64,000 bases of DNA from Oscheius dolichura (lineage: Eukaryota; Nematoda; Chromadorea; Rhabditida; Rhabditidae). Shown here in pieces: positions 24,807 through 36,000 of the stretch; the first letter of the stretch is position 1, and each line of letters opens with the position of its first letter. Under the pieces are notes generated by a model. It searched no databases, was not told the DNA's origin, and saw only the letters and a program-made list of their open reading frames with translations. Where the stretch lies: positions 930,001 through 994,000 of the forward strand of contig OW051493.1 of assembly GCA_932521035.1 (NCBI GenBank), in the 5' to 3' direction. Both the position numbers and the translations under genes were made by a program.

Positions 24807-25500
24807 ATGTCTAAATCAACACCAAATCATAAAGAAATCGAGCTAATTTCAGCAAACATTCGTGGTTTTTATAGCAAACGTTTAGTTATAGAACATCTTT
24901 TGACACAGAGTCCAAAAATAGCTGTATTTACTGAAACACATTTTGATGCTAAAACAGCGTCAACTCATATTAATATTCTAAATTATTCCGTAGAATTATG
25001 TTCACGCGTTCCAAATCATAAAAAATCCTGTGGTGGTGGCGTATGTATATTTTATCCTAGTGATCTCAATTGCCGAGTAATTACCAAATCTTCAAATATA
25101 ATTTTTGAGGCTTTAACGATAATAATTAAAAACAAAAAACAAGACGATATAATGATAACAGCATTATATAGACCTCCAGGATATTGTAATCAATTCCCTA
25201 ATAAATTTGCAGAGTATCTCTCTACTCTTCCATGTAATATGAAACATATTATTACTGGTGATTTTAACCTGCCTGATATTGATTGGTTTAACCTTACTTC
25301 TAAGTCTAACGTAAATATATCTTTTCTTGATCATATAAGTCACTATGGACTTTTTCAAAATGTTTTTACTCCAACAAGAGGTAATAATATCCTTGATCTA
25401 TTATTTACAAATGTACCTTCTCTAATTCGAGAAATCAAACAGCACCTCTTAGCGACCATTTGAAAATAGAAGCAGTTATATCCTTTAACTACGACTAGAA
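24807..25500 (+). pseudogene. Non-LTR retrotransposon (CR1/Jockey-like) ORF2 endonuclease fragment
   Basis: A 218-residue open frame (24807-25463) has the order and motifs of the apurinic-type endonuclease of LINEs: an N-terminal SANIRG, TETHF, a central GGGVCIFY, ALYRPPG, then ITGDFNLPDIDW and a downstream TRGNNILDLLFTN. The final SDH motif (PLSDHLKIEA) is in a neighbouring frame from about 25442 to 25498, so there is one frameshift near 25440. Reverse transcriptase is absent. The GDFN.PDIDW form is typical of the CR1/Jockey group. The coding run ends exactly where the inverted-repeat element at 25494 starts. The codons are AT-rich, unlike the host genes. The element is dead; what its complete form encoded is inferred from the family. 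Confidence 0.85.
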
Positions 25501-26079
25501 GTGCCCAGTTTTATTGGTGAGGGGCGCCTTGGCCGACCGGCGGCCGGCCGACGCCCCCGTTTTGTGTTGGCGGAGGCTCCGCGCTTGGGGGTTTCTCCAC
25601 GTTGGGAATTTCGGTCGAAATCCCAGGATTTGACAAACCGAAAAGCTTAGCCATTCTGACCGCTAGCTGACCGAACCCGGCTGGCTATGGAAAAAGGGCT
25701 TAACTTTGGTAAAGTGCTGTCGATTCGTCACTGTTACGCGCCAGAGCTTAGCAAAAAATAAACCGCCAATACGCCAAGACGCGCCATCGAATGAGCCTAC
25801 TCCCATCGCGCTAGCTCAAAAAACGTTGTTGCTTTTTTTGAAATTTGAAAGCTCGCTTCCTCCTCACTCCCTCACTTTCAAAAAATTCTAAAAGTGCAGT
25901 TCGTCGCAGCAATAATTATCGGTTCGAATGCCTACTCTCAATTTCTCAATTCAAAAAAAAAATGGTTAAAAATGGTTTCGCTTTTAGTTTTGTCAAATTC
26001 GGATCTTGACCCGACTTTGAAGGAAGAACCTTGGCCAACACACAACAGGGGTGTCCTCAATAAAACTGGGCTCGTCTAG
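25494..26079. mobile_element. Terminal-inverted-repeat element (TIR about 28 bp)
   Basis: The left end reads GACTAGAAGTGCCCAGTTTT, continuing ATTG; the right end is CAATAAAACTGGGCTCGTCT then AGTC, its inverted copy with two or three mismatches. The interior is GC-rich at the left (a perfect CCGGCGGCCGGCC-type stretch) and carries a GGCGGAGGCTCCGCG palindrome that recurs at 29774. No transposase is seen. It sits between the LINE endonuclease fragment and the truncated kinase gene, and its right end falls inside what should be a kinase intron. Confidence 0.6.
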
Positions 26080-26132
26080 TCTTGTTATAAATAATTCAAA
26101 AATCGTTTCCAGTTTAAAGTAAAGGGGCAAAC

Positions 26133-26571
26133 CATCGTGAAGCGTGCTCTCTTCCATATATTCCATTACATAATCCAAATAATTTGCGGCATTCTCCCCG
26201 TCCCAAAGAGTTCCGAACAGGCGTACAATGTTTCTTTTCTTTTCTTTGTTTCGATGCCGATGCTAAAAAGTTGTTTTTATTGAACAACAAAAGCTTGATT
26301 GTACCGTGACGAGAGCCTCGATCTCCTGCTTATATTCTTCGAGCGGATGTTCATTTGACCAGAAGACCTCCTTCACAGCAACTTTTCTAAACTATTCTTC
26401 TTCACTTACGGAATTCTAAAACTCACCCAAAATATAGCTGATCTCCTTTATAAATCCTTCCTCCGCTTCCATTTCCTATTTGTTCTCTGTTCGTAATCTC
26501 GGTTAAAGTAAAACGAACGATTTCTTTAACAACAAGTAAAATATGATATAAATACGGTTACCGGAATCCAT
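26133..26571 (-). pseudogene. Truncated protein kinase gene (N-lobe only)
   Basis: Four exons on the minus strand: 26571-26562, 26523-26427, 26386-26305, 26262-26133. Phases match and introns are 38-42 nt. The product begins MDSEIVRF, has a Gly-rich loop IGNGSGGRIYKG, a VAVKEVF segment holding the ATP-binding Lys, then NIVRLFGTLWDG and MEYMEE at the hinge. Exon boundaries and phases match the intact minus-strand kinase at 39735-40980 (63 codons before the third intron in both). The next donor is present, but no catalytic-loop exon follows; instead the inverted-repeat element 25494-26079 and the LINE fragment come next. So this is a gene cut after its N-lobe, unable to encode an active kinase. 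An extra Lys/Arg-rich stretch (HRHRNKEKKRN) replaces HSHPN. Confidence 0.75.
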
Positions 26572-26961
26572 TAAGTTCTAGAAGTTTGTTAAAAGGGAGA
26601 AGGGGGCAGAGCGGTATTGATAGGAGAATAAAAGAGAAGGGCTTCTTGCCAACAACAAAATCAAACTAATTTTCTCATCGGAGACTCTTTCGGCATAAGG
26701 TCAACCCCCGAAAAATTTTGTTTAAAGGGTTGTTTTCTTTCGTTACGGTTGCCATTTCGGGTTGTTCCCACAACAGTTTCGGACGGATCGATAAGTCGAT
26801 CCCCGATCAAATCTTTCTCGCACCACTGGCTGTCAGGGCGCTAGCCACCAGCCTTTCTGTTTCTCGTTTGATTAGCAAGTGCAATGGCGGTGCGATCTGT
26901 AGCTGCGGTGAAAGGCGTATCCCTTTCTCGTCGCCATTATCCCGACCGATTAGCGCGTGAT

Positions 26962-28414
26962 ATGGCTGCTTTTAGAGCTGTTCTTCTTTTATTCCTATGC
27001 CGTCTTCCCCTTGCCTCCTCCTGCATCCCTACCGTAACTCGTAGGTCTATTTTATTCTTCTTATTTTTCCAGCGGACGATATGTACGAGGACGAGATGGA
27101 AGCGACAACCTCCGTTTTACTGACGACCGTGTTGGATATGACGGCCGAAACGACCAGTCAGGCAACTGCCGAGCCAACTACGACCACATCGACCACAACG
27201 ACGACGACTACAACCACAACAACAGGAAGTGAGCAACCCATCTGCAAAAACGCTAGTTTCACCCCAAAAATTCTATTTTGGGTTATATCTAAACGATTCT
27301 TTATTTTCATGGAACATAACCTATTTCATCTTGTTCACCATAAAATTCTGATAGAAGCAAAACAAATAAGCAAGGTCGAATTAATCAAAGGCGGCGAGCA
27401 TTTGGTGAGGTTGATGAGGTGGCGAAAAGCGATAATAGCCTCTCGGAAAGTGGTTCTTTAGAGGAGTTAGAGCGGTTTGAAAGAGCGCGCCAAAAGTCAT
27501 TTTCGACTAAAACTGAACAAAAAAAAGAATTGGGATCAGTGAAAACCCTCCATTTCCAATCGTCCCTATTTAATTTCTGTGTTTCAGTGTGTCCTCCCTC
27601 GTGGGTACTCAATCCAGCCATCAATTTCTGCTATCTGGTTGTACCAGCATCAAGCGGAACGGTGGATGATGCACTGTGTGATGCTCAGTTGGCTGGTGCA
27701 ACATTGGCTTCCATTCATAGTGCGGATGAAAATGATTTTATCGTCAGTAGGTTTCATTTTTTTTTTGAATGGCGACTAATTTTATCAATGCGTCTGGGTT
27801 TTATGGCCTTGCAAATGGAGCAAAACTATTAATCACTATCTTGAAAAGAGGAACTCAAAGGTGCCAGCGTGGTTTGACAGGAATGTACAAAAAGAGTTCA
27901 CTACGGGGATAAACTTTTTTTAGAAAGCATTTGGCTCAATTGTTTGATCGAACCACCGCGACCAAATACCCTGCTACACCTAGATTTTAAAGAAGAAAAC
28001 GGTTCTTAGAAGGAACATTTGGAATCATTTGTCGATATATTTAGAAACAATTTAGTCGAACCAATGAATTTCCTTCCTAGGTTACCTTGCTGTTGCGACG
28101 GGTGACTATGCTTTCATGGGTGGTTATTCACCGACACCAGAGACGCTAGGCTCATGGTATTGGACTGATGGAACTATGGTAACGTCTCCTTTCATTCATT
28201 TTTATGTAATATCCTTTAGTACGGTTATGAGAATTGGGTGATGAATTATCCAGTGGCTGGTCCGTATCCCTGCATGGTGGTAAAAAATATAAAAATCTAG
28301 AAGAAGACCGCTATGTTTTAGATGTCTACAAATCCAGGCTCTGTTGGTGAGTGGTTCAACGCAATGTGTGATGCTGCTGATTATGACCTTCTCTGCATGA
28401 TTGCCGCTACTTGA
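26962..28414 (+). CDS. Secreted C-type lectin-like domain protein
   Basis: Six exons: 26962-27040, 27073-27228, 27588-27746, 28081-28178, 28220-28279, 28322-28414 (stop TGA); 645 nt, 214 aa, all phases consistent. The N-terminus (MAAFRAVLLLFLCRLPLASS) is a signal peptide. A longer in-frame start at 26884 would bury it, so the later Met is preferred. Residues about 50-78 are a Thr-rich, mucin-like tract that is probably O-glycosylated. The C-type lectin domain follows: CPPSWVLN, FCYLVV, LCDAQLAGATLASIHSADEN, SWYWTDGT, NWVMNYP, and a final EWFNAMCDA...DYDLLCM. The usual EPN and WND calcium/sugar-binding triplets are not recognisable (WFNA instead of WND), so carbohydrate binding may be lost. 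In nematodes such proteins act in immunity or as surface/secreted factors; the role here is inferred. Confidence 0.88.
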
Positions 28415-28739
28415 TAAAAACTGTAGACAAAACCATTTTGTTTTTGACCTACTCGTTAAAATTGTTAATAAACATTAAAAAAATCAATCCGTCTTATATT
28501 GGAAAGCAATATTTTGAGAGGACAAAAAGAAAATGCCGAGAAACTCAATCGGTAGAATTAAACACAAGCTCGGACAATGAGTTCAGAGAAAACATGGATG
28601 AACAGTCAGAAAATGTATGGAACAGGGTGAACAAGGGGAAAATGTGGAAGAAACATGGATGAAGAATCACACAGTGGTTTTCTTTGCAAAATAGTAGCTG
28701 CAGTGGATTGAAGACGGAAGAGATGAAAAGATATTTATT

Positions 28740-29015
28740 TTCACATTGAAATCTTACAAAGAAATTGGTTCAACCAGGATAGATTCAGGCGGGTGAGATT
28801 CTCTCTTTTGGATATGGTCAGAGGGGAATACTTGCATAATTTACAGTTAGATATCACGATAGCATCGAAATAATTATTAGATAATCGATAAAACGTGGAG
28901 AATTCGATTAGCAGGAGCGCCTTCAGTTGATCCTGGGCGTCGGCATCTGTCCAGAATGTGTCCTCATCGTCATGCATACAGTATGCTCCGGATCTGTGGA
29001 AACCTTTCGGACATT
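28740..29015 (-). pseudogene. Second C-type lectin-like exon (partial gene or remnant)
   Basis: On the minus strand, after an ATTTCAG acceptor at about 29016, an open exon reads SQCPKGFHRSGAYC, then a FWTDADAQ segment and a LLLIEF segment. The CP-x-GF...YC...FW-x-DA pattern is the usual beginning of a C-type lectin domain. The expected second half (WxDG and terminal Cys motifs) was not found downstream, nor a clear signal-peptide exon upstream. It lies tail to tail with the lectin gene at 26962-28414. It could be a remnant or a gene whose other exons I failed to see. Confidence 0.35.
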
Positions 29016-29764
29016 GGGAGACTGAAATTGGGGTATTTTCTTTGGAAGAAACCAGGTCCATTGCCCAGAGAAAACAAGAAAAGTTCAGTTCAAAATTCAG
29101 ATCGCGGATTGATAAAAACTTCCCAGATGAAAGTTATATGGCCTCCATAAAACGGAAATAAACGCGGTAACGAAAGGGAAAACTGTCCTAATCACCCTTT
29201 TACGGGTAAAATCAGGGAAAAATGGCAGAAAAACTCACAACAACGTCCATAGAGCATCAGGCCATCCAGTTCTTTTTCTTCTTGATAGGTTCAATTGTTT
29301 AGCATGTGAGAGACGAGAAAGTAAAACCGATTGCTTTTCAATAAATAAAGGAAAAAAAGGAGACTCGTATTGAATTTTCCCATCCTAACAAGAGCATAAT
29401 CACTGGAAATTTTACCGAAAGAATAAGTATCGCCTTTGAAACTAAAAGCGCTATGTTGCCAAAATTACACCCTACAAAGTAATAAAGGAGCCCCTATTTA
29501 TCAGTTTCTTTGTTCTATAGCGCTCACAACGTCGCCGGAGATAGACACTGGTTTATATTGGAAGAACAAAACATTCTACAGTCTGATTTGCTTCATGATT
29601 GCTCAATGGACAAGAAGGGACGGAAGCTAATGTTTCAAGATGTTCATATATAATTTTTCATTAAAAAAACGCCACTAGTTGCAGACCGAAGGATCCAAAA
29701 TTTCCAAATTCCATGAAAAGAACGGGGTTTGGCTAATAATTTGACCCATTCTATGGAAAAAAAT

Positions 29765-29852
29765 AAGGTTCTTGTTGGCGGAGGCTCCGCGTTACAGTCT
29801 CCCCCGTTCCATTGGTTTGGTCGAAATCCACGACTTTGACAAAAAACAAATG
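29765..29852 (+). repeat. Second copy of the GGCGGAGGCTCCGCG repeat
   Basis: TTGGCGGAGGCTCCGCG at 29772, then a GGTCGAAATCC..GACTTTGACAAA block, matches 25568-25640 in the same order and orientation. About 85 bp are shared. It abuts the LINE linker fragment on its right side. Confidence 0.65.
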
Positions 29853-30138
29853 AAATAAAAATTTGTAACTCAAAAGATCCCCGAACCTTTTGGCAATATG
29901 TAAAGATAAAAGATAAAGGCGGATCAAAGGAAATTCCTCCATTAGATGATAACAATATTACAATTTGTGATAGTAAATTAAAAAAAGAGAATTATAGTAC
30001 TCTTCCATTTGGAAGTTCTTCAATTGAGCTCATTAAATTTCACCAAACCTTTAAAATAAGGCAAAAAGCAAAGCTGTCAATGATTGATAGACAAAATTGC
30101 GGGGTTCTCCTTCTAGATTTCAATATTCCATTATAAGA
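29853..30138 (+). pseudogene. LINE ORF2 linker fragment
   Basis: An open frame in the phase of KDPRTFWQYVKIK, followed by PPLDDNNITICDSKLK, matches the region between endonuclease and reverse transcriptase in CR1/Jockey-type elements (typically K.NPK.FW.YV.SK...). It is read in the same direction as the endonuclease fragment at 24807-25500 and would be its next part. It decays into stops by about 30138, and no reverse transcriptase follows. Confidence 0.6.
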
Positions 30139-33080
30139 TCTCAAAAAAGTTCCTCTTTTACTTGGAAGTCATGTCAAATCTCCCCCAATAATTCAATCTT
30201 CTCCATTCGGGAGGGCATACTCGATTTGTGACCTCTCCCCTCCAACAGAAATCTCCCCACGGGAAAGGACAGGACAGGCTATTACCCAGGGAATCAGCGA
30301 CGCTAATTGCTCCATTCTGGAAGGGGCTCCATCCCGGGTTGCCCTTCAAATGACTAGATCTTATCCCGGGGCGCCGGGGGTCACCTGAGTCCGCCAGCCT
30401 GCTGCCCGCTGTCCAGTATGCAACATCTGTCCCCTCGCCCCGTAGCTTTTGCCCCCTAGCGGGTGTCGTCATTTGCAAATGATGGTTCGAGCCCCCTCCC
30501 CCCTGCCATCCTGCCCGGTCGACAGAAAGGCCATATTGATCCACAACAACGGCCGATGGCTCTCTCCCTCTCTCGGTCCCTGCCGAGGCGATTGCGCGAT
30601 AGAATTTGTTCCTTGTTCTCTGCCCTGCCGCTGACCCCTACTGCTCGTTGGTCAGTCTAAACAAACCCCCGGCTGTGTTTATTTTTATCGGGCTATCTCA
30701 TTTTTCTAACTTTTCTCCTCCTTTTCTCCGAAAAAATAGGATATTTCCAATCAAAAGCAAATTGGTCCATATCTTTTCAAGGGCGTGTAAAACAAACAAA
30801 AACGGAAATTAAGAGCGGAAAACTCATATTTTGAATAAAATCAGTCGGTTTTGTTTTTCAAGGGTGAAGCTAAAGGGCGAACCTTGCAAATTCTCCCAGA
30901 AACTTTATCAAGCCGGCGTAAAACAATTAAAAATGGGAAAAATAAGCCCAAAACTCATATTTTGAATAAAAATCTTTGAAAAAATTTTTTTGTAGTTTTC
31001 CAAGCAAATGGATACCCAGCCATGGAAAATCCATTACCTTCCTCTAAATGGGACGGGAAGAGCAGGGCGGAGCCAATTCGCCACTGTTATTGGCAGTTTA
31101 CCAACAACGCCCGGTTGCTATTTTTTGGTTTCGGCTCTACTTTTTAATCTTATAGGGCAAAGAGTGTGCGCTATGGTTAGGATAGTAGATCCTGAAATTT
31201 TGAATCATCCAGTTTTGTCAACTTATCTTATCTTGTAGTTGAGAGAACCCTAGGCTACCTTTTTTTGAACTTAATAACTGCTACTGTAACATGCTCTTTT
31301 ATTGCTTTTTAGTAGTTTGTTACCGTGTGAAGAATCATCCTTTTACCTTGAACAGCTCTAATATTGTGGACTTGAAACATTAGAGATCTGCCTCAGACAT
31401 CAACATATTAGTTAGGGATATGTTTCATTTCATTTATCGGTTCCGCAGAACACAAATAAACGAATTTTTCGCTATATTTAGAGCCATTAGCCAGAAAAAT
31501 AGATCGTTTAGTCGTTTGCAGCGGCTAAAACATCTCCTAATCACACGTGTTTACGCATTTGATGACTGTTTCACACATTACTAGGCGAAAAATAACCAAC
31601 CAATCATTTTATTCAGGGGAAACTGTCATTCTTTCCTTCCAAAGCTTATGTGTTCCAAAATGGGAATAAAGATATTCTTCCTAACTGTGCTACATTACAA
31701 AATGAAAACATCTTATTGTACTCTCACACGCAAAAAACGAGCGGCAATGCCTAGCCTAGTAGAATACCTTTTCTTTTCTATCCTTCCTTTCATATTGAGC
31801 CAGAAATGTTTTAAAATCATACGGTAGCTTCCCTTTTCTGACAAGAAAAAGTGATGGGAATCCGAGAAGGGTAACACCTTGATAGTAACAAAGTAAGGCT
31901 TCACTTTGCTAAGAAAATGCTTCTGAAACTGTCAATAATTGATTTTGCGCCTTCCTGATTGGGCAAACAATCCGATAATTCCCTTTCGTTACATTCTTAC
32001 CCAAACGTTACATTTGTCAAGTATCATTGAATTGGAGTTTTTTTACGGCAGAGACACTTCCACAGAACAATTCCACTGTTTGAATTGCTACTACCTTTCC
32101 ATTTATCAGTAGGCTAAAACAGGAAAAAATTCAATCTCCTTTGGGAGAAAATTGAATTTTTTCCTTCTACAAAAATGTTCTCCCCTTTCGAAAGCTTTGT
32201 GCAGTTCGTTGGGCTCTTTCTCCATCCAACCCCGTCATTTTTTTTCGAATTGAGTATTTTCCTAATTTTTTTAGAACCAAATTCCCGATATGAACGCCTA
32301 ACCAACAGATTCCATAAATAGCCTGCAATATTTATCCTCCCGGTAAAACATAAAATACTCCAGAAATCCATAAATTTCCCTCCAAATCTACAGTATCCCC
32401 TCAGCACAAGTTTTCTCCCTTTTGAAATTTTTAACAAAATGTCCGGCTCTTTCTTTCTTATCCAAACCTTACAATTTTCATTTCTCATCGAAGAGTTTTC
32501 ATCGTTTTTTTAACCAGATCGCAATACTTATCCCCATGGTAAAACATAAAAATTTTCCAAAATTCCATAAATTCCCTTTCAAATCTACAGTAATCCTCTT
32601 CGAACAGTTTCTCCCTTTCCCACGGTCCTTTTATCGCCACTTTCCCACCCTCCTCCGCCCTTTTTCCTGTGCAAAAACACATTTTGAAATCGCCTACACG
32701 CCTTTCGCCGCCAATGTTTATCCTATCCCTTCCGCGTCCCTCCCCTCTCTCTCCAGTTTGAACGGGGTTGGATATTGGCGGCAAGTTCAAATCAGCCGGG
32801 TCATTGGCCTAACCGCTCTAGGGTCTATCTAGAGCTGATTAATTCTTCTTATGGCGGCGGCCATTGGTACTCGTTCCCAATGGCAAATAGCTTTTGTACT
32901 GCCGCATAAAGTTCGCTGTCTGGGCGCCAAAACCCCACTTTCATGATTTTTTTGAATTGAAACTTGGAAAAATCCCCGAATTCCTTCCATATTTACAGTT
33001 TTTTGAATAATTTTTGTTTTGAGGAATCCTTATATTTCACCTTTTATTTCTGTAATGATGACGATCCTTCCGTAAACTAA

Positions 33081-33087
33081 TTTTCAG
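33081..33087 (+). promoter_or_regulatory. Probable spliced-leader acceptor of the Argonaute gene
   Basis: TTTTCAG lies 7 nt before the Argonaute ATG, with no matching upstream coding exon. This is the nematode trans-splice consensus. A 5'UTR intron would look the same. Confidence 0.55.
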
Positions 33088-33094
33088 GGAAAAG

Positions 33095-36000
33095 ATGTCA
33101 AAGAAATCGGCGAATTCCAACAGTTCGGGTCGAAATTCGGCCAGTTCTGTGAGTTCAACTGGAGGAACGGCCGGCTCTCTTTCGTCCGGAATGGGCCGAA
33201 TGAACTTGGGCTCCCGCTCCAGCTCTTCCGGCTACGGACAGTCGTCTTCGGGACAATCGTCCGATTACGCGACTCCCCGTGACAGCCGAGTGGCCTCTGC
33301 CATCTCTCATCATCCGACTGACAAGCCAAAAGACATGGGACCCAAGGAGGATCGTCCAGTGAGTTGAAAATTCTTGTAAAAGGGAAAAAATGAATGGAAA
33401 TTGGGAAAAGGTGGAAGTTTTTAAGTTTCGGGGGGAAATAAAATAGGGAAGGATAAACATTTCAATGGTAAAAACAAATTCGTCAGCAAAAATTTCCGAT
33501 TTTGAAAGGGGCACTGACACAGCTTCAAAAAATAGACGCGCGCGGGCAATTGATTACGGTAGCGTGCCGTTTTTAAAATTTCAACAATTGTATTTCGCAT
33601 GATTTTTCAATATTTTCTTTTTGCTAAAATGATCAGCATATTCCAATTAGTGAAAGCAGTAAAAATCACTGAAATAGAAGCTTGAAACGAAACGGAAGCC
33701 ATTAATTAGGGCAGATTCCGTTGGATATCCTTTGCTTGAATCATGAAAATTATGGTAAAAATGGGGAGAACGCGGGATATTTTTTTGTACCAGCTGCTCC
33801 TCTAATAGAGAAAAGTTGAGATTTCATTACTGTGACACTCCACAGGTGCCGAAAATTCAGTTCAGCACGGTTCGGTGGCATTTTACGGCCACCGTAACCC
33901 TTCAAAAATCCTCTAGCCACGGAAAAGCGAGCAGGAATCACAATTTTCGAGATTTTATCCAATCAAATCGTCTAGCCCGACCAAAATCCAAAAATTCCCC
34001 CTCTTTTTAAATCAAATTTAAAGCAGTAAATAATCTTCTTCTTTTCCAGTACAAGCAGCAGTGTATCATCGCCCGTCCCACGAAGAAGTACCAGAATGTG
34101 GCTACCGTTACCTTCAGCCTCCAGGCTAATTTCTACAAGGTTCAATTGAATGCCCAGCTCCAAGTCTACCATTATGATATTCAAATCTACAAGTCGCCGG
34201 GGGGCAAAGATCCCATGAGGAAAATGTGAGTTTTATTCATTTTTTGGAGTTATCCAAGCACTGGAAATTGAACCCCCCAAAAAGTCTGGAATAAATAGAA
34301 AGTATGAAACAAAGGCTCGGCCGTCTAGTTCGAATCGCCGCACCCGTAAAATCTCGGTAAGACAAGGATGTAAAGGCGTCACAGTTTTGTAACAGTTTTG
34401 AATAAAGCTGATCCAGCTGCCAAGACTTTACGGGTGCAGGGGAGGCGGACTATCGGGGGCCGAGCCAAGACAAGGCGATTTCAAAATTTTCGAAAAGATC
34501 AAATTGAACAACCAGAATGTAAACTGCTTGTTCGGTTATGAATAACACCACTTTTCAAAATCAAATTAATTTCAGCGACGATACCAACCCAATCTTCTGG
34601 GACGCTCACAGCCGTGACCAGGAATCAAGGAACCCGATGTTCCCCCTGCGCGACAAGATTATCTTCAACGGGGTCAATTCCCTCTACTGTATTGAGCAGG
34701 TCGCCCTCCCCCGTGGCAAGGGCTCCTTCGACTTCAGAGCGGAAATCGACGGGAAGGTTAGTTAGAGGCTTTTATCAGTTTTTTGAACTATCAAGCGCTT
34801 TATATGAAAAGAAATGGGTGTTCGTGTTGATAGTGAGAGAGGAAAAAATTCAGAAAAGCTATCTTTTGGCTAATTCCCATCAAAAATACGTTTGTTACTT
34901 CATAAAAGCTATAATAGCAGGACAAAACAAGAGAAAATCATCATTCCCCATATCTTTTCTATAAAAATAATCAGGAAACTCAAATAATTCCAATTTCAGA
35001 GGTACAATGTGAGAGTCATGTACACCGGGATGAAATCCGTCACCCCGTTTCCCAACACCGCCGAGGAGAAAACCACCCTCCAGACCTTCATTGATATGGT
35101 CTGCTTCGGCCGAATTCTCTGTACTCAGATGTAAAAAAACCTCTTTTTTATCTTCTATTTCCCGTTTTTAGCCCAGATTCGAAGGACTTCTACAAGTACG
35201 GACCGTCGATCTTCTACCGGCCGACAGAGACCAACCTCCGCCGCGCAATGGAGCAGAATTTGACCATCTCCCTCGGAAAAGGACTGGAGGCTTGGACGGG
35301 ATTCTTTGGCGCGGTCAAGGTCAATTTGGAATATGGAACTTTGATGAATATTGACCGTGAGTTTTTATTTTGGTGAAGAGGGGAATAGTTTGATATGAAA
35401 ATAGGAAAAAATAGGAAATTTGAGTCTTCTTTGTTTCGGCAAACAGTTAGTTCTCCACAAATAAATAGGAAAGTGATGGACAGTCGACGGGGGTTAGGGC
35501 GATACGACAGCACCGTGCCAGTAAGGCGCATTCTCGGGGGAGCGCGCCATCTTTGCTCATTTTCGGTGCAATAGTCGCAATATTTCAATTACAGTATGCC
35601 AACGGCTATAATGCCCCGAAAATACGCCGTACTGGCCCAGACCTGGTGCATAGGCAAACTAGCGGTATTTCTATGTGTGCAAAAATCAAGATTTTTGTTT
35701 CGGTGAAAGCATAAAAGTAGGTAAATGAGAAGAAAAGTAGATTGAAGACTTTTGTACCCTGTTTTCCTGCTTTTTTTTTATTTTTGCTTACAAAATACAG
35801 TCTTCGATGGTATTTTATCTACTCGTTCGAGTTTCTCGGAGCCCGAGGAGTCTATACCTTTGAAAAACTGAAAATACGGGCCCAGAGTGACGAAAAGAAG
35901 ACAAAAAGGCTATAGACAGGGTAAAAATAGAATGGGAAGGAACATTGTGCGAACGTGGAATACTAACAACTTCTCCCGATAATATTTACCATTTCAGTGA

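Larger units (their letters stand above)
28415..33094. other. Intergenic region with LINE debris, GC-rich island and duplications
   Basis: Apart from the lectin-like exon (28740-29015) and the LINE fragment (29853-30138), I see no gene. 30180-30660 is GC-rich with an unrecognised 128-codon open frame on the minus strand. 30750-30990 and 32310-32640 are degenerate direct duplications (spacings about 130 and 197 bp). The right part should hold the Argonaute promoter. Confidence 0.4.

Noticed and set aside
24807-30138. A complete LINE with reverse transcriptase
   Set aside because: Only endonuclease and linker pieces are visible; no reverse-transcriptase motif (such as a YxDD core) was found between or after them.
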